Assembly (NCBI GenBank): GCA_034509925.1
Contig: CM067537.1
Location: 4,480,501-4,544,500, forward strand
Direction: 5' to 3'
From: Hirudinaria manillensis
Taxonomy: Eukaryota > Annelida > Clitellata > Hirudinida > Hirudinidae
DNA: 64,000 bases
Made by a program: the position numbers and the translations under genes. The number at the start of each line of letters is the position of its first letter. Within the stretch, counting starts at the first letter, position 1. This document shows positions 28,911 through 40,983 of the stretch, one piece after another. Under the pieces are notes generated by a model. The model was not told where the DNA came from, did no database searches, and saw only the letters and a list, made by a program, of their open reading frames with translations.

Positions 28911-30839
28911 TTATCGAAAGTTCTTCTCTCTGAACATTTTTCGACATTTTTCCAAGGTATTTCCATCACGGATTTCCTTCGAATGGAGGCGCCGTGAAGT
29001 TTGCACACTGGATACGGATGAAGAAACCAAGGTGGTAGGAAAAGAATGATTTTGTAAAGATTTGTTGCTCAGCCACGGATATCCTGATGAGATTTTGTTC
29101 TCACCCTTTCTGCAAATCTTTATGCCGAAGTCTGAATCTTGAGATAGAGCCAACTCATTGCTTCTCCACCTTTCTTCAAATGTTGAACTTCCTTGTCCCA
29201 TGAGTGATCTATTTGATAATATTTTGACTTGCTCTAAATCTGTCTTAGAGAGCCTCTTTGGTAATTTCATATTCAAAAGGGCTGGGTTGCTCCTCCGGAT
29301 GTGCTGAGCTTCTGAAACTTCTTCCACGGATTCCTCTCTTCTGCGATTCACTGGAGATGTATTATTTGCGTGATTCAATCTTCTCTCGACTGACGATGCA
29401 ATGCATCTCTGTTTTACTTTCGGACACTTGAAATTGGCCATCTTGCTGATAACAACCTCATTTCTCAGAGGGATAGGGGATCGAGGTCTACAAGTTTCAT
29501 TTGTTCGTTGTTCTATGATCTTTCGATTGGACTGTGAAGAGACTTCATGCTTCATGTTCTTTCTCAGTCCTCTATTAGAAGAAAAGTCTGTTTGCTTGAC
29601 AAGACTTGTATGAGAAGTTGGTATCGAGATTTTTTTTAGATCTTTAATGATTTGGATTTTGTTTACCTGACTCCTCTGCTTGGAAATTTGCAATTGTGGA
29701 TCATTTTGAGATTTTGAATGAAAACAATTTAACAGCTTCAAGTTATTGGACGACTCCTTCTTCGAAGAAGGTTTTTTCTGTTTTCTTTCAGCGAATGGTC
29801 CTGAAGAAGACAAAAAACTCTTTTTTCTTTCAGAAACAACGCTCTTTGGAAGCACAACTTTCCTTTCCACAGACTGGGGAACATTGGATTGAACTTTGGC
29901 TTTGACGTTCGCATATTTGTTCGTGTAGTTCCCGCCTGGAGATGCTTTTGTATTGATGATATTTTTTACGCTACGGTTTCTTTCCATCTTTTTATACACA
30001 TCAAACAAACGCTCAAGTCTGGCGTTCAGCGTTGAAATTTCTTCCTCCGTTAAAATTTCAACATTTTGGAAGTTTATATCCTTAAAATTCAACCAGGGAA
30101 TTTTTTTTATAACTTGATTTTTCTTATTTTTTAGAGTTTGAAGAGGGATAGATGGTTTCTTAGATTTCCCCACACGATTGGGATTGCACTGTTTGCAAAC
30201 AGTTTCATCGGACTCGTAGCCTGAAGTTGTGGAACTCCATCTGGCATCTTCAGAAGTGGAGATGATGCTCACTTCTCCGCATGGAGATGAATAACTCGTC
30301 ACGGAGCTTGCTGTGTCGTCTGAAAATGAATCCCTTTTGAGGTGGATGTTTATTTCTGACTCCATTGTTTGAATCGTTTTAATAGTGGGAAGCCATTTCT
30401 CAACTGCTACGAAAGATCTTTTTTCTGAAGAATTTATTTGCTTGGAGGGAACATTTCTGATTAAGTCAGGAACTGAATGAATTACTTCTTTGCGGGATGT
30501 CCTGTTTTCGAGCCCATTATTTACTTGCGAATTTTGAGACGATGCAATGTTTGTGTTTTTTAGAATCCCGAAAATCTTTTTGTTGGAGGTTAGGGATGAT
30601 TTTCTGTTAGCGGGAAGAGGGAGCAATGTGAGTGTTACAGACTTCTTGGGACTTGCGCTTGAACTTGTGAGAGATGTGCAAATTGGGCTAGAGGTAATGG
30701 TAGGTTTACTGATGGTGCTAGTTTGGATAGTTTTTGCTTTCGAAATGAGAACAGGAATCTTGGAAAATTGTTTAAAATTCACCTGTGGTGCGGCAGAGAG
30801 AAGTTTGGATTCTAACCCTTGAGATGCCATGACCTTCAA
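28911..30839 (-). CDS. Unrecognised 642-aa Ser/Lys-rich protein
   Basis: This is an uninterrupted frame of 642 codons, far too long to be chance at this base composition. I recognise no domain. The N-terminal third is Ser/Thr-rich. A Cys pair, CKQC, lies near residue 219. A short predicted coiled-coil helix (LTEEEISTLNARLERLF) is near 260-285, after KKIPWLNFKD. The rest is basic and Ser-rich, ending EKCRKMFREKNFR. The pattern suggests a disordered cytoskeletal or scaffold-type protein, which is inference only. An in-frame Met three codons later (30830) is an alternative start. It is transcribed away from POLR3C, so the 1-kb interval 30840-31873 may hold both promoters. Additional 5' exons are possible. 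Confidence 0.65.
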   Translation of the reverse strand: MKVMASQGLESKLLSAAPQVNFKQFSKIPVLISKAKTIQTSTISKPTITSSPICTSLTSSSASPKKSVTLTLLPLPANRKSSLTSNKKIFGILKNTNIASSQNSQVNNGLENRTSRKEVIHSVPDLIRNVPSKQINSSEKRSFVAVEKWLPTIKTIQTMESEINIHLKRDSFSDDTASSVTSYSSPCGEVSIISTSEDARWSSTTSGYESDETVCKQCNPNRVGKSKKPSIPLQTLKNKKNQVIKKIPWLNFKDINFQNVEILTEEEISTLNARLERLFDVYKKMERNRSVKNIINTKASPGGNYTNKYANVKAKVQSNVPQSVERKVVLPKSVVSERKKSFLSSSGPFAERKQKKPSSKKESSNNLKLLNCFHSKSQNDPQLQISKQRSQVNKIQIIKDLKKISIPTSHTSLVKQTDFSSNRGLRKNMKHEVSSQSNRKIIEQRTNETCRPRSPIPLRNEVVISKMANFKCPKVKQRCIASSVERRLNHANNTSPVNRRREESVEEVSEAQHIRRSNPALLNMKLPKRLSKTDLEQVKILSNRSLMGQGSSTFEERWRSNELALSQDSDFGIKICRKGENKISSGYPWLSNKSLQNHSFPTTLVSSSVSSVQTSRRLHSKEIRDGNTLEKCRKMFREKNFR

Positions 30840-31873
30840 GCAAAACTGTTCTCATCAAAAATTGAGCATAGGTTGCTACTATTTTAATCTGCATGACTAA
30901 CCTGATATAACCCTTTCCAAATAAATCAACACTATATAAACTTGACAAAAAACAAATGAAATATGTCTCTGTTTTCAGTGTGCTTAAAGGTATCCTTCGA
31001 AGCAAAAGTTTGTTCTATCGAGTATGTTGTGACTCATTACAGGAGAAGACAACCGCAGGTTCAGCCTCAAATGAATTATCGATTTTCGATAACCTCTTGC
31101 AATTTTTGTGCTGTGTCTATCAACGAATCATCTCCACAACAAAATGAATATCAAATCTTGTAATACTGCTTGCATTTAATTTCATATTAAAGTTAATAAT
31201 TTCTGAGCACTTGAGAGACATTGTTCTCGAGTTTACCTGTGCCGGGAGCCTTGGATTCAAAACTGTCGCAGTTTTCACTTACTGTAGATTTTAAGTGGGT
31301 AAAACCAGAGTTTTTTGTGAAGAATTTTTTACTGAAATAATAAAATAAAAAATATTTCAAAGTTTTCAATTAAGGTTGTGGGTGAAATTTCATTTTTTTC
31401 CTTAAATATGCTTAAATATATCATCTTTCATCAAATATTTCGCTTATTTAGATTTGCCCGAACCGTTTTGCGCCGAATATATAGGGAATATTAATGTAGA
31501 ATCCTTAAATAAAATTGTTGGCGATGTAAAATTGTTAAATAACTACTCGTCCTTTGAACAACTTGACGCATATTTTCATATGTTTTATTCAAAATTGCTT
31601 TTTGCTAAATGCCTTCCGCAGTCTCATTTCTGTCATTCATGTCTGTCAGTCTCAAAATTTTAATGAATTCCGTGCATTTTAAATTTAAAAAATTATTAGT
31701 ACATAATTAATTAGATCCGATTAGTAATAAATAATAAATAAATAAACTTTAAATTAATACGACCAAATTATTTTAAGAAATAATAAATAAAGATGATTCA
31801 ATGTCTTCTACATTGTTTACATCTAGTTCTTTTGTTTATCGCTTGTATCATTTTGCTTTTGCATTATTTAGAA
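30840..31873. promoter_or_regulatory. Divergent intergenic region, 642-aa ORF gene / POLR3C
   Basis: This is a head-to-head interval of about 1 kb. AT-rich sequence with short frames on both strands was seen, none with a recognisable domain. It is a candidate shared promoter; no TATA box or initiator could be singled out. Confidence 0.35.
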
Positions 31874-34800
31874 ATGACCGCTGTGCAAATTGAGTATTGT
31901 GGATTAATAGTGAAGGAATTGTTTGGACAGCAACCTTCTCGGCTATTTGAATTTATTGCCCAACACCAACCCGTACCGCTAAAAGCTATAATAACACGTG
32001 GAAAGTTTACAGAAAATGATGTACGTATTTACCGTATCTAGTAGACAAAACTTAAGTCAAAGTCATTGCAATGATGAAACTATTTCTTCAAAAGGCAGTA
32101 TCATCAATTGCTTGTTGAATCGAGCAGGATGTTGACTGTCCTATGATAATATTAATCTTCTCTCTGAGCAATGCTTTATGACTAATTTTAAGTTCTTCAT
32201 ATAACCTCATGTCACATGTTTATTTACTTCTTGTGAAAGGCTATAAAGTCATTGTGGATTCTCATACAACAACACTTGGTGGAAATAATTGTTGTTCGAC
32301 ATGGGCTTGTTACATACAAAGTTGATCTGAAATATGCTTTGCAGAGGGTCAGACACGTCAGGTATTATATATTCAACTTTGCCCAACAAATCAAATTTTG
32401 TAATGTTGAAAGTTGCTTTTAAATGGTGTTTTATGTAATTTAAACTTAAAATATTTTAATGTTCAACTGATGAGTCTGAGAATGGATTAATTTTAGCCAT
32501 TTTATCTGCAATGACTTACATAATCAAGAAATTTATTAGCAATGATAAACGGAGCATTATTTATACAAAGTATATATGTAATATATGCATATCAAATTGA
32601 CAAATTCCTACTATGTTTCATAGATATGTTTATATAGCACACTGTTTGTATGGTGATGAAGGCAAGTCAATTGTGGAACAAGTTTCAAAACATGGAAAGG
32701 TCTGTTTATTATTTGTAAATGTTATGTGTTTTGGATAGATTTGATTCCAATTATCTAGGCAGACATGAATAAAGTCATCATGCACATATCACAACAACTT
32801 ATAGATCCAGCTTCAGGTGGTGAAGATGATGTTGATTTAAAGTTAAAGACAATTATTATACAATGTTAACTGTATTCCAGGTACAAAAAACCTGTATGAC
32901 AAGTTCTGTCAGTTGAGCCAATCAGACTTCATTGTTCAATTCCTATCCATAAATGTTCAAGGGAACAATTCAGTGGCTGAAACCAAAAGTGAAACCCATT
33001 TAAGTGAGTTTTAATTAACTTAAGGGAATTGCTTTTCGAATTACTTTTGGCAAGCATCAATGATATTTTAGACATGGGACATAAAAGTAAGAGAAAAATT
33101 ATAGAAAGTGATGATGATAACAATGGAGGCTCGCCCAAAAGGCCCAAATTAGAGCAACAGGTGAGGAGTGGATGTTGTGTTTAAAAGTCCAATGATTTTG
33201 GATATTAAAATATACGATAGAAATAAACACAAATATTGGAAATAAAAATCTCTGTAATTCTGATGATATTTTAATAACTATCATATCAAGTTTTGATATT
33301 GAATTTGTAGATGTACTATTAATGTGTTAAGATTTATATGTATTACTGCTGGTCGATGTTAATTTCATTAAAAAATTCTTTGATTAATTTGTTCAGGTCA
33401 TCCTAGCTCCCATAATTGGTCTTTGGAAGTTAAATATTGACAAATTTAATGACTACTGGAAGCATCAAATAATTGTGGAAGCTGTGGGTCTTAGGATTGA
33501 CAAGGTTGTTATTGAGTATTTGAAAAGGTGTTTGAATCTTAATTAGAGATATTATAAAATATATTTATCGTTATAAATGTAAGCCAAGTCGCAGGCAAAA
33601 CCCAACTCTTTGAAGGAAGGCTTTTGCATTTTTTGTGATTGCAAATGATAATTCCATTTTGCTAAATTATTCTCAGAGGGCTGCAGAAGTTGTCAAAGCA
33701 ATACTGAAACTTTCAGATCTTCCACAACACAAATTGAATGCATCAAATAGCCGGACTGGGGGCATCACATACAATGAGGTTGTAACATAGTTCTTTTAAC
33801 ACTTTTTACTTTTTATATCTATGGAAATATCAATTGCTAATAATGTTTCAGATTTTGAACTACTTTAAGAAGCAAACTTCTCCAGGCAACATCAGCCAGA
33901 TACTTAGTGTCCTAACTCAAGATTCTGTGAGTTAATATTTGATGCAATGAATAAGTACATTTTAACTTACATTTATTTCCATTAGGCTCCTCTTGTCATT
34001 AGAGATGGTGACAGTGATGGTGGAATATATAAAATTGGTCAGTGTTTTATTGCTTGCCAAATAATTTGCATTTCTGGTTTTGATTATAACCATTTGATGT
34101 TTTTAAGATTTCAAAAAAGCCTTTACAGAATTATGCAAAGCTCATGTCAGTTCCATAGTCCAAGAAAGGTTTGCTATTCTTTCTGAGACAAATCAGTTCA
34201 TGGTTATAAAATGTTATTTTTCCATCAGATATGGGTCAGCATCACTTAGAATATTCAAGCTTATTCAGATGAAAAAAGTTCTTGATCAAAAGCAGGTTTG
34301 TATTAAATCATGGATTTTGTGAATATTTCTAGGTTCAAATGTTATTGTTTTTGTAGATTGAAGATATTGTGATGATGGATGCCAAAGATACCAGAGATTT
34401 ATTATTTCGCTTGTTGAAAGACGGCTTTCTGTGTCAGCCAGTGAGTAAAACTTGCTTTTCAAGATAGTCAAGACCATATTTTAAATGATAGATTTGAGAA
34501 CATGGAATTGTGTTTTGTATTGGTATATAATTTGTCTTTCAATTTCTTATGTACTGTGGGAATATTAAATTAGAAATTGAATTAATAACTTTTTTCCTTG
34601 TAAAATTCCAAGAAAATTAGGTTTTTCTTTCTAATGCAATAACTCTACTTCATGTTGGTGTGGTTTTACCCTGCCCAGGAATTATATTGATTAAAAGAAT
34701 TAATTGTCAATCATAGCTAATGATATATCTCTTAGTCATTCTGAATTTCAAAAATTCTCCGAATTGCAGGAGGTTTCAAGGGGAACAGATTATATGCCAA

Positions 34801-35414
34801 TGAAGACTTTGTATTTCTTCTCTGTTGACCTTCTCCATGTTGCCAAAATGTTGCTGGATCAGTGTTATCAAGTGAGTTATCAATGCATTGCTAGTTATTG
34901 ACAGGTAATGACTTAATTGTTAACATAGGCAGCTTCAAATTTGATTAGGAGACTAGAACATGAAGCCAAAGTGAATAAGTGAGTTTAAAATTCATTTGAC
35001 AGCCTGAATCATTCATTTTTTTGCTCAAAATTATTGAGTTCTTAGCTGAAACTATTTTGTATTTTGGGTAATGATTGCCAGACTTAAACTCCTCAACAGT
35101 TGTGTCTAGTAATCTAGGTTGATTTGTTAATTTTCAGACGTGTTGTTGATAAACAACGAAGGTTGGAAGCCATCTTGGAACAAATAGAGGACGACGATGA
35201 GCAAAAGAGAGAGCTAGAAGACCAAATGACTCCTGCAGAAAAGGCTCAAGTGGCCACCTACATAAAGGCATCAGACAAGTACTCAACAACATTCCCAATA
35301 TTCACTTGCGCTTTCGACTTATCTCGTTTTTCTTTATTTTTCAGAATTGAAAAGGCTGAGCTCCAGTTAGACGAAACTATATTCGTTCTCGAAACTTTTC
35401 TATCCCTTCAATGA
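31874..35414 (+). CDS. POLR3C: RNA polymerase III subunit RPC3 (C82/RPC62)
   Basis: This subunit belongs to the RPC3-RPC6-RPC7 subcomplex needed for Pol III initiation at tRNA and 5S genes. Translation starts at MTAVQIEYCGLIV (31874). Early exons are 31874-32020, 32240-32361 and 32624-32699, and the last is 35345-35414; about 17 small exons in all. In order they give the winged-helix repeats (AIKSLWILIQQHLV, RYVYIAHCLYGDEG), a basic/acidic linker (KSKRKIIESDDD...PKRPK), NIDKFNDYWKHQ, then RDGDSDGGIYKI, FKKAFTELCKAHVSSIVQER, GSASLRIFKLIQMKK, MMDAKDTRDLLFRLL, LYFFSVDLLHVAKMLLDQCYQ, a coiled-coil segment, and the terminal AELQLDETIFVLETFLSLQ. This order matches human POLR3C end to end. No break was seen, so the gene is probably functional. 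Middle exon borders were read by eye. Confidence 0.93.
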
Positions 35415-38279
35415 TTGCAGATTATTATTACTTAAGGACAACGACTTGTTAGCTAAACAAAAATTTTATGTAACTATTGCAATTTCTTAATAAGGAGGGC
35501 GAAGGTTCGACGAAATATATTGTAGTGACAAAAGTCTTTTTTTTACCGTTTAATTAATGCGAACCCTACTAAGGCAAAATCTGCATTAAGAATTGCGAAG
35601 AACGAGGGTTACACGCCTATGTTGTGTGCGGCTCTACCGCGGGAACTGCGACCGCAAATCTCCCAGACGCCACGAAAGAATGAACTAATTCCTATTAACC
35701 CAGTTCTTGGACCACGTGACTGAAATAAGCCTAAAAGTCCACTTAAAATTTAAAGTGTTTCCACCTGAGGATTACTAATTGCTTTTTATAATTTATTTCC
35801 AAAAACGTGCATTAAAATTTACACAATTTAATTGTTAATCTAATCTAGATTCGAAGCGACGTTGTTTACTTAATTCTTATTGGTCGAGACTCGGTCCAAT
35901 GACATGGCAGCGCTGTTTACATAGAAATTTTAGGCCAATATCGAAGACAAGGTCGTCTGACTCTACGCGCGCAAAATTTCATCTCCGATGTCGTTCAAAC
36001 AACAACAACAAGGATGATAACTAATTATAATATGTTAATGCCAGATATTAATAACGGCTGTTTATCTGTTGAAACCGTGATTTCCCATGCCAGTCGATGT
36101 TACCTCATAGAATTCTGCTTGACCCAATTTCAAGCAGAAGGTCATTTTTTCTTTCGGTTCTTTTTTGGATGAGTGGACGTCCGCGTTGAAAAAGTGGAGC
36201 GCAGCCACGCAGCGGTTTTCAGGTCGACATCAACTTTTTTGTAAAGAAATTTCTTTTGCTTTTAAATTTCCTGGTGGCAACCTTCACCTGCCTAAGCGTA
36301 AAAATTTCAAGGTTCTCACATATGCCACTGAATAATTCACGAGTTGCCTTATGGATAGGTTCCAGCGCTCTTGTAATGACATTGACATTTGACTCTCGAG
36401 ATCGCATGATGTGACATCTGTTGCCAAGCTTAGAGCCTAAAATTGAGGAAATTAAACCTTTAAATTACTTGTTATAGCGGACTCCACCAAGACAATGCAG
36501 AAAAGACATCTGGAATTCATCACCCACGATTCACCTTTAAATGTCATGACCCAATGCTCAAGTGCAATTTGAGATGAGAGGCGTGTCCTATGCGGCTTCG
36601 AGGTTGATGTGGATGTGTTTATTCAATTTTGCACATTTCGAGATGATTGTTCGAAGATTAAAATTAATGTGATAATGAAATAAAATATAATTTATGGGGA
36701 AATGACTGCCTTCGCAGATAAGATGAATAAGACTAAATTAAGTAGATGACTAAAAATTCCCGAAACCGTAACTCCAATGACCGAAAGTGAAAACTTGTAG
36801 GGCTGAAAACATTTTGAATTTGTGTTATTGTTCTGAAGATAGAGATTCACATTAACATCTGCAAATTCTTGTAAACATGATTGTACACACGCGCACCGAA
36901 AATAATCTAATTTTAGCTCACTCTCCACTCCTGTTTTTAAGTATAACTTGTTTTCATCATCCATCTCCCACTCTTCAGCTGCGGGTTTTCTGCTTCGGAA
37001 CGATTCGACCTTCAAGAAAATTGTGATTGATGTCTTGTTGACGATCGGCTAAATACGCAGATGAATGGTTGACTGGAATTTTTAAAACCCAATTCTTTAT
37101 GTGGACCGTAATTAAAGCTACCCCAATTAATTCAACGTTTCACATTATCAAAAGTAATATCGTTTGAGGGGGTAGATGCACACTGATTTCATTTGATTAA
37201 AGTCTTTTACTCCAAAGAGGATGATTTGCACTTGTTAATTGTCTAAAATCACTGTGTCCTTCCCAATTTGCTTATTCTACGAATATTCAGTAACCGTGAA
37301 TCTGAAATTATTCTTAGAATCGGTGACTACTCTGTGTTTTTACCATGGTTTGAGACTGGCTTAATATGCCCCAGGATCCTATCTAAAATCTAATCATAAG
37401 GAATATTAATTAATTGACTTGTGCTAGTTGTATACATTCGTGTGTGGGGCCTTAAAGTTGTGTGTGGGTGCACGAGTGGTTGATCGACTTAGGGATCGCG
37501 ACAGGTTTTAAAGGAGTGAAGGACCTTGATTTGGGGTCTGTCTTTGCATTCTCCAGTTGTTGTTCGTCCATGCCTAAGTCAAATAACTCTTCATAATAGT
37601 AAATAATAATTAACCGAAAATAACACTCGAGTTATTTATAGCCTCAGCAGTTCGCAGTCGATGACACAATTGTCTCAGTTTCATCGCGACCTTGTAGATA
37701 GAAGTGGGCCTTGGGTTCTGTAGGAGGCTTAAATGTTCGAGCATCGTCGGTTTGTTTTTCAAATCATTTCGGACGACTAAGTAATCCTATGGTTAGATAC
37801 CGAGTTGTTGTAAAGTCTCAAGCAAAAGTTCGATTCTGTTTTCGTCCACAATCGTCTCGTTGTTATTGATGTCTTGCTAGCAGACGGATAAATTGTACCG
37901 TGGGCGAGATTGTTCACTTATAATTGCCTGGAGAGACCTGCTTTGTGTTTGCGGAGTACCTACGTATATTTTACAGTCTCGTTTGACGTAAACTGTGTAA
38001 AATAATTGAAAATTGTTGTATAAACCTCCCAAGCGATGGTCAAAAGCTTTACCTAGGTGAACTATTTAGCTTATTTAGCTGAGATTTCTAAATATTTAAA
38101 ATTATTTCATGTATGGTTTTTAGTGTAAAGTTAAGACTTGTTAAGCCATTGGAATTTTAAAGGTATTTACAAATTTTGTAGGCAGAAAGGGTTTCAACTT
38201 TGGAAGCATTAAATCACTTGGTTTTAGTTTGTTAAAATAAAAACAATTTTTATAGGTTAGGAAGAAGACGTTTTGAAAT
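35415..38279. other. Intergenic region upstream of the nuclear receptor
   Basis: No gene is confirmed here. A minus-strand frame (36692-37015, 107 codons) has an acidic start, a Cys-containing segment (CACVQSC) and a terminal hydrophobic stretch that could span a membrane. It is preceded by a possible acceptor (TTTTCTTGAAG) and may be an exon of an unseen gene. A basic minus frame at 36219-36407 is weaker. 37440-38279 is likely promoter and 5' UTR of the receptor gene; 5' non-coding exons are possible. Confidence 0.35.
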
Positions 38280-40585
38280 ATGGAAACAAGGGTGGATGGT
38301 AGTCCCTCCCCTCCGGTGTTATTTCCTTCGTCACCAGTGTCAAACTTTTCTAGAAACACTTCATCTAGTGATGACTTTTGCATCAGTAGATCTGGTAGCG
38401 TAAGTAGTGGTGTTCCGATAGCTTCAAGAGAGGAACCTATGAATGGTGATACTGTAAACCAAAATGGTTTAGCTGAGGACATCCTCTGCAAAAGTTTTCC
38501 ATCAAGTAGAATGAAGAGGCATGATGGATTTTATGATCGTCAGATTCACCTCACCCATTCGCAATTAGAAGTGCAACAAGAATTTCAGAAGCTTCAGATA
38601 CAACAGTTGCAACAGAAACTTCACCAACATCAGCTTCAATTGCAACAGACTCAGAAACTACTGCAACAACACAAGCATATGGAAGTCGATGAGGTTCAGT
38701 CAAATTCAAAACACAAGGACGATCTTGAAGAAATGAATGACTCTGATTTGGATGGTGGTATGTTTCAGACTCGTTATCTGATGCCCCTTATTGAAAATAG
38801 AGAAAATTTGACTGAATATCATGATGGTCATGTTGCAGCTAACCAAACCAACGGAGTGACCTCGGATGATTTTGAACCAAAAACTCTCGGCTCCTTCCTA
38901 CCTCGATGTTACTCTGTTGGCTCCAGTGGCCTCAGTCACTTGCACAAAAGGCCTTCTGATGTTTTCAAGAGAAGGGAGAACCTTTTGGCGAATCATAAAC
39001 ATGTTGGAAACGTTGACTGCGATGCCCACACCAGTCATCTGAAGCCTTCGTCAGAAAATTTGAAGCGCCATTACAGATCTGAAAATGGTGGTTCTTTTTC
39101 TGCTCCTTCAAGTACTCCAAAAGCCATTGATTTAACCTGCAAAAGAAAGAGATCTTTGGATAGTAAGATGGGTTTGGATGATGATCATTCTCCATTGAAT
39201 CATAGAGTAGCCAACAGGGATCAGCATTCCATTTTAAAGTCTGTCCTCACTTCATCTTCTCCGTCAATTGAAGTGGGAGGTAGGCTGAGGTCCCATACGC
39301 TTTCAGTTTGCAGTCTCCAGGGTCTCAGACGTTCTGGAGCAAGCAGCGCCCATACATTTTCTGATTCAAGGAGAGTGACTCTGGCCAAAAAGAACTTGGC
39401 ACCTGTGCAGAGATTTGTTATCGATCAGTTGAAGGAAATCGTAAAATTTGCTTATAGACAGCCCGATTTCATTCAGTTGCCAATGGAAGATAAGAAGGCA
39501 TTGCTTGTGCAAGCTGGCCCAAGGCTATTGCTCCTATACATGGCCGAGCTCAATTTCAAATTTGCTGTCACTTTGCTGTGGGAGCCCGTGGAAAGAAACT
39601 CGGATTCTTTGGAGAAGTTGAATTCAGAAGAGAAAACGCAGGCGCTCAGTAAAGACACAGCCCCGACCCAGAGGTTCATAGAAACCATTCAAAACTTTAT
39701 TGGAAAATGCCAGTCACAGTCTATTACCACTGATGAATATTTCTACATGAGGCTTATCGTCCTTTTCCATATTGGTTCGTTGAGTTTCAAACTAATGAAA
39801 TAATTATCATAATTATTGTAACCATGAGTAGGAAAATGTGCTTCGATATTTTGAAAGTTGTTGCAACATGTTGTAACATGTTGTCTATAATTTATGATGC
39901 ATGTTGCTAGTACTTTACTACACCTCATTAACGTTATTTATGAACTTAGATCAAGCAATTGTTCTCGTAAAATTCAAGGTTCAGAGCCTTTGAATGAGAG
40001 CAAGATGGTTGCCAAGCAGCACAATGAAGCTCAACAGGACCTGCAGTCTCTCTCCATTCACAAATTTCCGTCGGACAGACTCCGATATTCAAAGCTGCTG
40101 TTGACAATTTATACTCTCTTTGGTGTGGATAGCATTCTCGTGGAAAGTGGGTTGGTTACTGAATTGATGCCATGTGGCTACGTTGTTACTATTTCTGTTA
40201 CTAAATCATGCTTTCATCGTCGGTCGTTTGCATCGCTGCCTTGTGTCTTGAATTTTTCGTGTGACCAATAATGCATTAGATAGCTCTAAAAGTTATAAAT
40301 GGGTGTAATTCCTGTTGGTGCTTTTCTTAAATATTGTCTATTAATGTCCTTTTGTTAAATATAACTTGTTTTTCTTATCATAAATTGCTGTAAGTTGTCA
40401 TTCCAAGGTTTCGTTCTTTTAGCGTTCTTTTGCATCTTCGTCTTCTGTTGCAGTTTCTGGACTTCATTTTGACCTGACATCCATGATTTTTTGCATTAAA
40501 CTAAAATATTTCTAACTTCTTCTTTTAGTCAGTTATTGTTTGTTTAGTTATGATTTTGCAGAAATTAGGGCTGAATGCAATGTAA
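38280..40585 (+). CDS. Nuclear receptor lacking a DNA-binding domain (NR0-like), ends before AF-2
   Basis: Exons 38280-39774, 39979-40146 and 40548-40585 join in phase 1 both times and give 566 aa. Residues 1-370 are disordered: a Ser-rich start, a Gln/His-rich coiled coil (95-133), and AIDLTCKRKR near 280-290, resembling a CtBP-binding PxDLS motif next to a basic signal. No C4 zinc fingers occur. From about 373 a ligand-binding domain follows: VIDQLKEIVKFAYRQPDF, then the family signature LPMEDKKALL...LLLLYMAEL (helices 3-5), TDEYFYMRLIVLF (helix 7-8 region), and DRLRYSKLLLTIYTL (helix 10). The last exon gives LVEIMILQKLGLNAM and stops where helix 11 should lead to helix 12. Layout resembles SHP/DAX (NR0B) or a derived NR2. 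Exons 1-2 are firm; the short third exon is probable. If exon 2 reads through instead, it stops at 40271, also without AF-2. Confidence 0.75.
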
Positions 40586-40768
40586 GAGAAAAGTTACAAT
40601 TTATCCCGAAAAGTCAATGGGCCTATAATGATAAAGAAATGTATCAAACTGTAAAAGGCATTTTAATGGGAGATCATTCTGAAAGTTTCATTTGTGAGCT
40701 TGATATTATAGTCAGTATTAATTAAAAAAACCCAACTTAATATTTAAGTTTGCTATCTAGTAATGTTA
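40586..40768 (+). other. Receptor 3' UTR, site of the LTR element
   Basis: This is the likely 3' UTR of the nuclear-receptor gene. An open frame continues from 40549 to 40725 in another phase (ending ELDIIVSIN) and could be an alternative last exon. The gypsy-type element is inserted immediately after it. Confidence 0.4.
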
Positions 40769-40773
40769 CTATA

Positions 40774-40983
40774 TGTTGCGGAGTGCAATATAGTTTTAAA
40801 AACTATATATTTGTAAAAGGGCACTCAGTGTCTTTCAATATGCACATCTGTGCTGGGAATCGTTAAGCCAGTGTTGTTGTGTTGAGCTTTGTAGCATTCT
40901 TGGAAACCAATACAAGTCGTTCCCCCAATCTGTAGTTCTCTCGCGTTGTCATCACTTACTACGTTCCCAGTAAGAACGTAACA
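40774..40983 (+). repeat. 5' LTR of the gypsy-type element
   Basis: 210 bp, TG...CA ends. An AT-rich segment (ACTATATATTTG) at about 40800 could act as the element's TATA region. It is nearly identical to 44000-44209. Confidence 0.93.

Noticed and set aside
35580..35720. Possible tRNA or Pol III gene near POLR3C
   Set aside because: The less AT-rich stretch has no paired A and B boxes or cloverleaf that I could fold by eye.
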